Positions 55,562 through 63,870 of a DNA stretch of 64,000 bases are shown piece by piece; position 1 is the stretch's first letter, and each line of letters begins with the position of its first letter. The notes below the pieces were generated by a model. It was not told the DNA's origin. It saw nothing but the letters and a program-made list of their open reading frames with translations, and searched no databases. The stretch is from CAILZL01 sp035548495 (GTDB lineage: Bacteria; Pseudomonadota; Gammaproteobacteria; Steroidobacterales; Steroidobacteraceae): positions 62,001 through 126,000 of the forward strand of contig DASZSV010000005.1 in NCBI GenBank assembly GCA_035548495.1, in the 5' to 3' direction. Position numbers and translations under genes: made by a program.

Positions 55562-56722
55562 TTAAAGTGACTTTTTGAATGGCACATCTGTCGTGCCATA
55601 CGTCGCCGCACGCCAGCACCATTCCAGTGGTCCATAGTGATAACGCCGCAGCCACCATTGCGCCAGCAACAATTGCAGCATCCACAATGTGATGCCGAAC
55701 AACAGGCTTTCACCCTGACCGATCCAGCGCCATGCATTGAAACCGAAGTGATAAAAGAACGGCACCATCACGACGGATTGAACAACGTAGAACGACAACG
55801 TCATCCGTCCAGCACCGGCGAACCATGCAAGTATCCGCTTGAACAACCGGAGACGATACAGCAACACCAGAATCAGCACTGTGGCGAACATCAGCAATGT
55901 ATCCACATATATGCCAAATATGTCGTTCCACACATCATCTGCATTGTCAGGATGGGGAATCTGTTTGAACGCGTGTTCACCAAACGACAAACCCGTTGCC
56001 AGCAGCACCGTAGTGATCAATAACGGCCAGTACTTCTTTCCGTGACGTGCCGTATCAGTGAAGAAGTTAATGCGCGCCAGCCAGAATCCCAGTAATCCAA
56101 GACCCATCATGGTGGAAAAGCGGCCGCTCTCCAGCATGAAACACCATTTGCCCAAGGTGCCGTCAACGGCATTGGCGGCAATCACCTGCGCAAAACTGCC
56201 ATGCGCATAATATTCATACACTGCTTTCTGAAACACCACGTAGAACGGCTGGGCATAGTCAATACCACTGTAACCCAGCCAGGCGACAAATGCATATGCC
56301 GGCGCCTGCAACAACAATACGGCACTGATGCACAGGACAATGGTGTTGTTCACTGTCCACAAACACACCAGCGTCAGTCCGCTCACAGCCAGCACTTGCA
56401 GCACATCGCCGGTGTACAACAGGCCGTGCACATATCCCATCGCAAACAGCAGGGTCAATCGCCATACAAACCGCCAGCGGAAATCAGTACCGCGATCGGC
56501 ATTGCGCTTGAGAATGATGTAGAAGCTGACACCGAACAGCATGGCGAACATGGCATAAGCCTTACCGCCAAAAAAACGGAACACCCAAGTATTGACGGCA
56601 TTGTCCACCGGCGCATACCAGAACAGTTCGTAGTACTCCACCATGTGTACCAGGAACAAGCCCATCAATGCATAGCCGCGCAGCGCGTCAATGAGAACAA
56701 TGCGTTCTTGTAGTTGTTTCAT
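55562..56722 (-). CDS. DUF418 domain membrane protein
   Basis: The ATG at 56722 gives 386 residues; longer frames upstream are not needed. RIVLIDALRGYALMGLFLVH near the N-terminus and FMLESGRFSTMMGLGLLGFW, then GRMTLSFYVVQSVVMVPFFY and LAQWWLRRYHYGPLEWCWRA at the end, are the DUF418 signature. About ten transmembrane helices are seen. DUF418 proteins belong to the acyltransferase 3-like superfamily and have no proven activity. Its promoter region contains a perfect 25-base dyad shared with the divergent GH3 gene. Confidence 0.88.
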   Translation of the reverse strand: MKQLQERIVLIDALRGYALMGLFLVHMVEYYELFWYAPVDNAVNTWVFRFFGGKAYAMFAMLFGVSFYIILKRNADRGTDFRWRFVWRLTLLFAMGYVHGLLYTGDVLQVLAVSGLTLVCLWTVNNTIVLCISAVLLLQAPAYAFVAWLGYSGIDYAQPFYVVFQKAVYEYYAHGSFAQVIAANAVDGTLGKWCFMLESGRFSTMMGLGLLGFWLARINFFTDTARHGKKYWPLLITTVLLATGLSFGEHAFKQIPHPDNADDVWNDIFGIYVDTLLMFATVLILVLLYRLRLFKRILAWFAGAGRMTLSFYVVQSVVMVPFFYHFGFNAWRWIGQGESLLFGITLWMLQLLLAQWWLRRYHYGPLEWCWRAATYGTTDVPFKKSL

Positions 56723-56754
56723 GATTGTTGTGGTTCCACTCTGGTCACGCCGGT

Positions 56755-56779
56755 GTGTTAACGCAACTTCCGTTAACAC
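56755..56779. promoter_or_regulatory. Perfect dyad, candidate operator between DUF418 and GH3 genes
   Basis: GTGTTAACG and CGTTAACAC form a perfect 9-bp inverted repeat with a 7-base spacer; a third half-site ATTAACAC follows three bases later. It is 33 bases before the DUF418 start and about 280 before the GH3 start. Size and symmetry fit a dimeric repressor or activator site. Confidence 0.5.
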
Positions 56780-57056
56780 GATTAACACCATTGATGACCA
56801 CCGGAATAGCCGGGTCTTAATGATGTTCAATGCTCGGACAATTGCCGCTAATAATACTGGCTTCCGGGCAACTTGAACATATAAGATACTGCGCAGCACT
56901 CAGCGGTGGCTTCTCGCCTTGTCGCTGTGTTGTCTTGATCAGGCGGAAACTTCAAGTGGACACGACGACCCAGTTAAATACTCAGGAAGACCGGATTTCT
57001 CCGGGTGGAATGCAACAAACAGAAACATGCCTTTTTTAGTAATACCGGAATACAAC

Positions 57057-59267
57057 ATGAAACAGCTTTTGAAAATAATACTGATGGCAATGGGTGCATT
57101 GCTGATCCATTCCCTCCCGGCTGCTGCTGCCGGCAACAGCGCACAACCCTGGATGAATACCTCGCTTGATCCCGATGAACGCACCCGCTTGTTGATGAAT
57201 GCCATGACCATGGATGACAAGCTGGTGCTGGTGTTCGGTTACTATTCCAGCGATGCACCATGGAAGCATTTCAAAAAACCCGGGGGTGGACGGCCACAAT
57301 CCGCCGGTTATGTTCCCGGCATTCCACGACTCGGCATTCCTGCACAATATGAAACCGATGCAGGCATCGGTGTTGCCAGTCAGCCCGGCGATCATCCAAC
57401 GCTGGCTACCGCGTTGCCCAACAATCTTGCGGTCACCGCATCGTGGGACCCGGACATTGCGTTCAGCGGTGGAAAAATCATTGGCAATGAAGCACGTCAA
57501 CATGGTTTCAATGTGATGCTGGCGGGCGGCATCAATCTTTGCCGCGAACCGCGCAATGGCCGTAATTTTGAATATGGCGGTGAAGATCCGCTGCTGGCCG
57601 CAACGATGGTGGGCGCGCAGCTGCGCGGCATCCAGTCAAACAGCATCATTTCCACCATCAAGCATTATGCGTTGAACGATCAGGAGACCAATCGCGATAC
57701 CGCCAATGTCATCATTGATGAACGCGCGGCACGCATGTCCGATCTGCTGGCGTTCCAGCTTGCAATAGAGAATGCGCATCCCGGCTCGGTGATGTGCTCA
57801 TACAATCGTGTGAACGGTGAACACGCCTGCGAAAATCAATGGCTGCTCAACGATGTGCTCAAGCATGACTGGCAGTACAAGGGCTATGTGATGTCCGACT
57901 GGGGCGCGGTGCACTCCACCATTCCCGCCGCCAATGCCGGACTGGATCAGGAATCGGGTTATCCATTCGACAAATCCCCTTACTTTGCCGATGCACTGAA
58001 AGAAGCCGTGGTGAACAACCATGTGCCTGCATCGAGACTGGATGACATGGCGCATCGCATTCTGTGGGCGATGTTTGCCAATGGTGTATTCGATCATCCT
58101 GCAAAGCAGGGTCCGATTGATTTTGCCGCACATGCAGTGGTGACACGCACCGCAGCGGAACAATCCATGGTACTGCTCAAGAACACCCGCAACCTGTTGC
58201 CGCTGCATCAAGACCTGAAAACCATCGCCATCATCGGTTCGCATGCGGATGCCGGTGTGTTGTCCGGCGGTGGCTCGTCGCAGGTTTATCCGCCCAACGG
58301 TATTGCCTTGCTGGACAAACCCAGGAAAGGATTTGTGCAGGTGTATCATGCATCTTCACCGTTGAAAGCGCTGAGCACACTGACACATGCCACACTCAAG
58401 TACGATGCCGGCACCAGCATCGACAGCGCTGTTGCGCTGGCAAAAGAAAGTGATGTTGTCATCGTGTTCGCATCGCAATGGACCGCCGAAGGCAGGGACA
58501 CCAACTTGCTGCTGGATGACAACCAGAACGCATTGATCAATGTGCTGGCACAGGCCAATGCCAACGTCATTGTGGTACTTGAAACCGGTGGTCCGGTATT
58601 GATGCCCTGGCTCAACAAGGTCAGCACTGTACTCCAGGCATGGTTACCGGGTTCCAGCGGCGGTGAGGCCATCGCACGCGTGCTCACCGGTGAAGTCAAT
58701 CCGTCCGGACATCTGCCTGTCACCTTCCCCGCGTCCATTGATCAATTGCCGCGCAAGGTGATCGACGGCGATCCGCATTCGCGCGAAGCGCGTCCCGATG
58801 TGAACTACAACATCGAAGGCGCCACTGTCGGCTACAAGTGGTATCAACAAAAGAACCTGCAACCGCTGTTCCCCTTCGGATATGGGCTGTCCTACACCAC
58901 CTTTGCACAATCATTGGTGAATGCAGAAGCAAACAACAATGCCGTCACTGTACAGGTAAAACTGAGCAACACCGGCAAACGCGATGGCAAGGCCCTGGCG
59001 CAAATTTACGTTGCGCCGCTTGATCAAGCAGTGGGTTCACAATGGGAAGCATCGCAACGCCTGGGTGGATTCAAGACCGTTGCACTCAAGGCCGGTGACA
59101 GTGCCGATGCAACGATCAGCATTGAACCACATGCGCTTGCAGTGTATGACATGACGCAGAAACACTGGGTGATTGCCGCTGGCGATTATGAAGTACGTCT
59201 TGCCACCGATGCCAACACCATCGTCGGCAAGGCAACGGTTCATTTACAGCAGCAAGTGCTTGAATAG
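57057..59267 (+). CDS. Exported GH3 family beta-glucosidase
   Basis: The ATG at 57057 gives 736 residues with a signal peptide (MKQLLKIILMAMGALLIHSL). The N-terminal barrel carries IISTIKHYALNDQETNRDTA, the KH...substrate-binding region, and the nucleophile Asp 281 in GYVMSDWGAVHS. The second GH3 domain begins near residue 370 and includes GSHADAGVLSGGGSSQVYPP. A fibronectin-like C-terminal domain (FPFGYGLSYTTFAQSLVNAE and beyond) ends the protein. It probably hydrolyses terminal beta-glucosides (or related sugars) in the periplasm or outside; the exact sugar is not determined by sequence. Confidence 0.92.
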   Translation: MKQLLKIILMAMGALLIHSLPAAAAGNSAQPWMNTSLDPDERTRLLMNAMTMDDKLVLVFGYYSSDAPWKHFKKPGGGRPQSAGYVPGIPRLGIPAQYETDAGIGVASQPGDHPTLATALPNNLAVTASWDPDIAFSGGKIIGNEARQHGFNVMLAGGINLCREPRNGRNFEYGGEDPLLAATMVGAQLRGIQSNSIISTIKHYALNDQETNRDTANVIIDERAARMSDLLAFQLAIENAHPGSVMCSYNRVNGEHACENQWLLNDVLKHDWQYKGYVMSDWGAVHSTIPAANAGLDQESGYPFDKSPYFADALKEAVVNNHVPASRLDDMAHRILWAMFANGVFDHPAKQGPIDFAAHAVVTRTAAEQSMVLLKNTRNLLPLHQDLKTIAIIGSHADAGVLSGGGSSQVYPPNGIALLDKPRKGFVQVYHASSPLKALSTLTHATLKYDAGTSIDSAVALAKESDVVIVFASQWTAEGRDTNLLLDDNQNALINVLAQANANVIVVLETGGPVLMPWLNKVSTVLQAWLPGSSGGEAIARVLTGEVNPSGHLPVTFPASIDQLPRKVIDGDPHSREARPDVNYNIEGATVGYKWYQQKNLQPLFPFGYGLSYTTFAQSLVNAEANNNAVTVQVKLSNTGKRDGKALAQIYVAPLDQAVGSQWEASQRLGGFKTVALKAGDSADATISIEPHALAVYDMTQKHWVIAAGDYEVRLATDANTIVGKATVHLQQQVLE

Positions 59268-59280
59268 ATCATCCTCAATG

Positions 59281-59314
59281 ACATGCAACGTGGCCGACAG
59301 ATCGCGTTGCATGT
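59281..59314. terminator. Hairpin after GH3 gene
   Basis: ACATGCAACG and CGTTGCATGT form a perfect 10-bp stem around 14 bases, 13 bases after the GH3 stop. A T-run is lacking, so it may be a factor-dependent or stabilising hairpin. Confidence 0.5.
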
Positions 59315-59364
59315 TCACGCAGGGATTGAATACTGATCGCACAATTCATCGCCCTCTCCCTTCA

Positions 59365-59389
59365 TCCCTCCCCCATCGAGGGGGAGGGA
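59365..59389. repeat. C/G-rich palindrome
   Basis: TCCCTCCCCC and GGGGGAGGGA form a perfect 10-bp stem with loop ATCGA, in the gap between the GH3 and GH2 genes. Sequences of this form recur between genes in several gammaproteobacterial genomes; its function here is unknown. Confidence 0.5.
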
Positions 59390-59533
59390 AATAGCAGGCA
59401 GTACATGATATGCCGCGTATGAGTTATGAAGATTGATGGTGTCATGCCCGCGAAGGCACGTTGTTTGATGCAATGTGCCCAGTCAGACAAGAGTTCCTGT
59501 TTTACTGACAAACAAGCACAAGCCGGTATCCTC

Positions 59534-61330
59534 ATGAAAAACATTGTTGTATCTGCCGCAACCTTCATGCTCGGTCTTGCCGCGTTGTCATCACAAGCGC
59601 ACATCGCCATGCAAAACCCATCAGCACGCAACGCCATCAATCTCGATGGTCCGTGGGACAGCATCATTGATCCTTACGAAAATGGCTTTTACAACCATCG
59701 CTATGAAGAAGCCGATAACGGTTACTTCAAGAATGCAAAGCCATCCAGCCCCAGCGATCTGGTGGAGTACAACTTTGCTACTTCAGCAAAACTGAATGTC
59801 CCGGGTGACTGGAATACCCAGGATGAAAAGCTGTTCCTGTATGAAGGCACCATCTGGTATCACCGCGATGTGGCAGTCACACCGCAGCCGGATCGTCGTT
59901 ACTTCTTGTACTTTGGTGCAGTGAATTATCAGGCCATTGTCTATGTCAACGGCAAAAAAGCCGGCTCACATGAAGGCGGCTTTACACCCTTCCAGTTTGA
60001 TGTCACCGCGCTGTTGAAGAACGGCAGCAACTCCATCGTGGTCAAAGTTGACAACCGTCGTGAACGTGATCAAGTGCCCACGGTTAATACCGACTGGTGG
60101 AACTACGGCGGGATTACGCGTTCCGTGATGCTGATCGCCGTGCCGGATCATCATATCGACGACTATCTGGTGCAACTGGGCAAGGATGGCCAAAGCATTG
60201 AAGGCTGGGTGCATATCAGTGATAACAAGACACTGACGAACAATCAGATCTGGTTGCGCATTCCGGAATTGCATATCGACAAGTTGATTGATGCCGATGC
60301 GGATGGAATGGCCAAGTTTTCATTGCATGCCAAACCTGTGTTGTGGTCACCGGATCATCCAGAACTTTACGATGTTGAATTGCAATACGGCGGCGACACC
60401 ATCAAGGACCAGATCGGTTTTCGCAGTATTGCGGTTCGTGGTGAAGACATTCTGCTGAACGGCAAGCCGATCTTCCTCAAGGGCGTCAGCATTCATGAAG
60501 AATCACCCTTGCATCCCGGCCGGGCCTGGAGTGATGAAGATGCCGTGCAATTGCTGACCTGGGCAAAAGAGCTGGGATGCAACTACGTGCGTCTGGCGCA
60601 TTATCCGCACAACGAAGCCATGCTGCGTGAAGCCGACAGGCTGGGCATCATGGTATGGTCGGAAATTCCAGTGTACTGGACCGTCTTGTTTGACAGTCCT
60701 GCCGTCTACATCAAAGCCGAAACGCAATTGCGCGAAATGATCACCCGCGACAAGAATCGCGCGTCCATCATTTTCTGGTCCATCGCCAACGAAACGCCCA
60801 ACACACCTGATCGCTTGAAATTTCTCGGCAAACTTGCAGATACGGCACGTTCGCTGGATTCAACACGATTGATCACCGCCGCCATGGATACTCTGGATGA
60901 CAAGAATGGTGAAAAGGTCATTGACGATCCACTGGCTTCCAAGATTGATGTCATCGGCATCAACCAATATTGCGGTTGGTACTTCGACACGCCGCAAGCC
61001 TGTGCCTCACTTCAGTGGATATCGAACTATCACAAGCCGGCGGTCATCAGTGAATTCGGCGCCGGCGCCCTGCAAGGCTATCATGGGGCAAAGGATCAAC
61101 GCTTCACTGAGGAATATCAGGCCGAAGTGTACAAGTACAATTTCCAGATGATCGATCACATGTCTTTTGTTCGCGGCATGACGCCATGGATATTGAAAGA
61201 CTTCCGCTCCCCTCGCCGTCCGCTTCCCGGAATTCAGGATTTCTGGAACCGCAAGGGTTTAATCTCCGACAAAGGCATCCGCAAACAGGCATGGTATTTA
61301 TTGCGGGACTATTACCGGAATAAGCATTGA
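59534..61330 (+). CDS. Exported GH2 family beta-glucuronidase-like enzyme
   Basis: The ATG at 59534 gives 598 residues with a signal peptide (MKNIVVSAATFMLGLAALSS). The sugar-binding jelly-roll (about 25-190) includes YEGTIWYHRDVAVTP and TDWWNYGGITRSVMLIAVPD; an Ig-like domain follows, then the barrel with acid/base Glu 420 in WSIANETPN and nucleophile Glu 507 in VISEFGAGA. The Asn-x-Lys motif that marks beta-glucuronidases is present as WNRKGL (Asn 572, Lys 574). It should remove terminal beta-glucuronic acid (or galacturonic acid) from glycans outside the cytoplasm. Confidence 0.88.
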   Translation: MKNIVVSAATFMLGLAALSSQAHIAMQNPSARNAINLDGPWDSIIDPYENGFYNHRYEEADNGYFKNAKPSSPSDLVEYNFATSAKLNVPGDWNTQDEKLFLYEGTIWYHRDVAVTPQPDRRYFLYFGAVNYQAIVYVNGKKAGSHEGGFTPFQFDVTALLKNGSNSIVVKVDNRRERDQVPTVNTDWWNYGGITRSVMLIAVPDHHIDDYLVQLGKDGQSIEGWVHISDNKTLTNNQIWLRIPELHIDKLIDADADGMAKFSLHAKPVLWSPDHPELYDVELQYGGDTIKDQIGFRSIAVRGEDILLNGKPIFLKGVSIHEESPLHPGRAWSDEDAVQLLTWAKELGCNYVRLAHYPHNEAMLREADRLGIMVWSEIPVYWTVLFDSPAVYIKAETQLREMITRDKNRASIIFWSIANETPNTPDRLKFLGKLADTARSLDSTRLITAAMDTLDDKNGEKVIDDPLASKIDVIGINQYCGWYFDTPQACASLQWISNYHKPAVISEFGAGALQGYHGAKDQRFTEEYQAEVYKYNFQMIDHMSFVRGMTPWILKDFRSPRRPLPGIQDFWNRKGLISDKGIRKQAWYLLRDYYRNKH

Positions 61331-61331
61331 G

Positions 61332-61355
61332 TGTGGTTGCACGAACACAACCACA
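61332..61355 (+). terminator. Hairpin after GH2 gene
   Basis: TGTGGTTG and CAACCACA form an 8-bp stem around 8 bases directly after the GH2 stop. There is no T-run. Confidence 0.4.
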
Positions 61356-61371
61356 ACGCAAGCGCTCCCAT

Positions 61372-61447
61372 GTAGGCTGGCGCTGAACAAAGTGAAGCCC
61401 AACGAAGAACATCCGCCCTTCTCAGGATCAACGATATTGTTGGGCTT
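61372..61447. repeat. REP-like intergenic palindromic sequence
   Basis: GTAGGCTGGCGCTGAACAAA and GTGAAGCCCAAC (61372-61403) resemble the common gammaproteobacterial intergenic palindrome with a GTAGGTTGGGC arm and a GAAGCCCAAC arm. AAGCCCAAC (61395-61403) also pairs with GTTGGGCTT (61439-61447). It lies between the GH2 gene and the ClpP-like lipoprotein gene. Confidence 0.5.
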
Positions 61448-61517
61448 TGCAGACTCAGCACAACCTGCTTGCTGATATTTTCGACTTTTTAATGCTCACG
61501 TTAGAGGGCTTTGCACT

Positions 61518-62219
61518 ATGCGCATACTCCAATTCAAAATTCTATTCTCGGTAACCGTTATCGGACTTTTGTTGTCCGGATGCTCGACCACAGTTTCCTT
61601 CGGAAGACAACCACAGCGAAGTGCCGACTCGGACACGACGACCGCACAGTCAGATTTGCTGGTGAACTTCAATGACCCGCTTTTAAACAGCCGGACGATT
61701 CTCTTGTTCGGGCCGATTGACCAGCGGGCAGCAGAGATTGCAATTCAGAAGTTGTTGTATTTGGATAGCAAGGGACATGAACCAATAGATCTATTTCTGG
61801 AAACGCCCGGCGGCGGCCTGAAATACGCTTGGGCGATCTTGCAGACGATTGACCTCATCCACTCACCGGTCAATACATACGCTCTATCAGAGTGCAATTC
61901 TGGCGGTGCCATGTTGCTAGCTGGCGGCACGGGAAAACGGCGCGCATTTCATGGGGCGGTGATATTGATTCACGGATTGACGTTTGTTGGTTCAGAGAAA
62001 CCACCCGCCGTTTTCATGACAGACCTGCAGAATAGCTATACGGATTTTTGGCGCAAGAGCGTGAAGTTGCCGCAGTCCTGGCTTCCGTTGCCTGCAGACA
62101 GCTGGCACATTCTTACGGCTGAAGAAGCACTCAAATATGGAGTCGTGGATGAGGTTGTAGATAAGTCACAGATCAAGCCGCCCGGCACCGCGCCGGAGCC
62201 AACACTGAGCACCCCTTGA
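61518..62219 (+). CDS. ClpP-fold serine peptidase-like lipoprotein
   Basis: The 233-residue protein begins with a lipoprotein signal (LLLSGC; Cys about 22), then a short linker and a ClpP/crotonase-type fold. RTILLFGPIDQRAAEIAIQK aligns with the ClpP start, FLETPGGGLKYAWAILQTID with its second strand-helix, and the triad appears intact: Ser 128 in CNSGGAMLLAGG, His 152 in ILIHGL, and Asp 194 in LPADSWHILTAEEAL. The C-terminus (KYGVVDEVVD) also matches ClpP. Unlike ClpP it is exported and membrane-tethered. No Clp ATPase is encoded nearby. It is flanked by palindromic repeats and its codon use looks different from neighbours. A periplasmic peptidase is likely; a non-peptidase role is possible. 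Confidence 0.75.
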   Translation: MRILQFKILFSVTVIGLLLSGCSTTVSFGRQPQRSADSDTTTAQSDLLVNFNDPLLNSRTILLFGPIDQRAAEIAIQKLLYLDSKGHEPIDLFLETPGGGLKYAWAILQTIDLIHSPVNTYALSECNSGGAMLLAGGTGKRRAFHGAVILIHGLTFVGSEKPPAVFMTDLQNSYTDFWRKSVKLPQSWLPLPADSWHILTAEEALKYGVVDEVVDKSQIKPPGTAPEPTLSTP

Positions 62220-62273
62220 GTTTGTTGATGGTTTGGGTAATACAGCGATTGTCGATTGAAGCAGGCCTAGCTC

Positions 62274-62344
62274 GTAGGGTGTAATCGCGATTACACCATT
62301 TTTTCAATGGTGGATTACGCGGAAAAACCGCTAATCCACCCTAC
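62274..62344. repeat. Composite palindromic element downstream of ClpP-like gene
   Basis: Outer arms GTAGGGTG (62274-62281) and CACCCTAC (62337-62344) enclose a perfect 20-base palindrome, GGTGTAATCGCGATTACACC (62278-62297), and a second hairpin with GGTGGATTA and TAATCCACC plus GCGG/CCGC. It resembles a two-unit REP (BIME-like) element. Confidence 0.7.
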
Positions 62345-62366
62345 ATGACTACATGACTACATGACT
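62343..62366. repeat. Three tandem copies of an 8-base unit
   Basis: ACATGACT is repeated three times without error immediately after the composite palindromic element. Confidence 0.8.
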
Positions 62367-62407
62367 GCGTTGATACCGAATCAATCATCGACGCGATGCC
62401 GCACCAC

Positions 62408-63724
62408 TCACACCACCATATTCAACAACAACACGCCGATGATACCGGCGACACCGACAATGGTCTCCATCAATGTCCATGAACGGAATGTATCCTTGAT
62501 GCTGAGATTGAAATATTCCTTGAACATCCAGAAGCCGGAATCATTGACGTGAGAACACATCATGCTGCCCGCACCAATGGCCAGCACCATCAGGTTGGGA
62601 TTGATGTTGTGATTATGCAGCACCATGGGCGCGACAATACCGGCAGCAGTCAATCCTGCAGCTGTGGCTGATCCCAATGCCACACGAATGGCCAATGCAA
62701 TGAACCAGCCGATCAGCAATGGATTGAGGGGAACCGATGTCAATCCCTTGGCAATTTGATCGCTCACGCCACTATCCGACAACACTTGTTTCAACGCGCC
62801 GGCGCCGGCAATGATCAACAGAATGGGTGCGATGTCCTTGATCGCCGATGAGAAACTGCTCATCACGATCTTCAGCGGCGTGCCGCGAGCCACGCCCAGA
62901 AAAATCACCGCAATCAACAAGCCCAGCAACATCACCATCATGGGATCGCCCCACAGTGCGATCCACGGCTGCCACGCAGAATCTTTGGGCAATGCATAAG
63001 GTATGAATGCCGCAATCGCAATCATCGTCACCGGCAGCAGCGTGATGATGAAACTCACCCAGGTATTGGGCAACTGCTCTTCCGGCAATATGGCCGACTT
63101 GAACGTAGCCAGCGGTTCGGATTTGATCTTGCGTACGGTCTGCGCAAACAATGGACCGGCAATGATCATGGTGGGAATGGCCACTACAATGCCATACATC
63201 AATGTCACACCCATGGAGGCGCCAAACAGCGGAATGATTGCCGTGGGCGAAGGATGCGGCGGCAAAAAGCCATGCGCCACGGACAGTGGCGCCAGCAGCG
63301 GCACGCCGAGATACACCACCGGCATGCGTGTCTGATATGCCACTGAAAACACCAGCGGCACCATCAATACAAAGCCCACGTTGTAAAACAATGGAATGCC
63401 GATAAAGAAGCCGCTGAACATCAATGCCCAGATGATGTACTTTTCGCCGAACAACTTGATCAATGACGTGCTGATGCGCTGCGCCGCACCGGAATCAGCA
63501 ATCAGCTTGCCGAACATCGCGCTCAAACACAGGATGGCCGAAAGCTGGCCAAGCAAGTCACCCACGCCCCTTTCCAGCGAGCCCGGTATTTTTTCCGGCG
63601 GCATGCCCAGCATCAATGCACCGGCCACCGATGCAATCAGGAATGCAACAAACGGATTGATGTGAAAGCGGGCAATCAGTACAACCAGGATCAGCAGACA
63701 CGCTATGATGGAAATGATGGTCAT
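62408..63724 (-). CDS. GntP-family gluconate/organic acid permease
   Basis: The ATG at 63724 gives 438 residues beginning MTIISIIACLLILVVLIARF. About twelve hydrophobic segments are seen. Conserved GntP features include GFFIGIPLFYNVGFVLMVPL, HGFLPPHPSPTAIIPLFGAS (about 165-184) and GSATAAGLTAAGIVAPMVLH near residue 355, and the C-terminal SHVNDSGFWMFKEYFNLS. GntP proteins import gluconate or related sugar acids with protons. Its gene converges with the ClpP-like gene; no gluconate kinase is seen in the window. Gluconate, glucuronate-derived acids or another organic acid may be the substrate. Confidence 0.92.
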   Translation of the reverse strand: MTIISIIACLLILVVLIARFHINPFVAFLIASVAGALMLGMPPEKIPGSLERGVGDLLGQLSAILCLSAMFGKLIADSGAAQRISTSLIKLFGEKYIIWALMFSGFFIGIPLFYNVGFVLMVPLVFSVAYQTRMPVVYLGVPLLAPLSVAHGFLPPHPSPTAIIPLFGASMGVTLMYGIVVAIPTMIIAGPLFAQTVRKIKSEPLATFKSAILPEEQLPNTWVSFIITLLPVTMIAIAAFIPYALPKDSAWQPWIALWGDPMMVMLLGLLIAVIFLGVARGTPLKIVMSSFSSAIKDIAPILLIIAGAGALKQVLSDSGVSDQIAKGLTSVPLNPLLIGWFIALAIRVALGSATAAGLTAAGIVAPMVLHNHNINPNLMVLAIGAGSMMCSHVNDSGFWMFKEYFNLSIKDTFRSWTLMETIVGVAGIIGVLLLNMVV

Positions 63725-63870
63725 TACCGGACAACTCCCGTACTGTTGTTGTGTTATTGCGGTGTCACGGCAGTGCGTGCCGCGCTGGTTCAAGCATACC
63801 CGATTGCCACGGCTCCGTCATTACTCATACAAATAACGCAGCACACGAAGAACCCCTCGATAGCTTCAGG

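Noticed and set aside
61355..61372. AAGCGCTCCCA as a LacI-family operator half-site
   Set aside because: Only one arm matches and it lies downstream of the GH2 gene; no second copy with a useful position was found.
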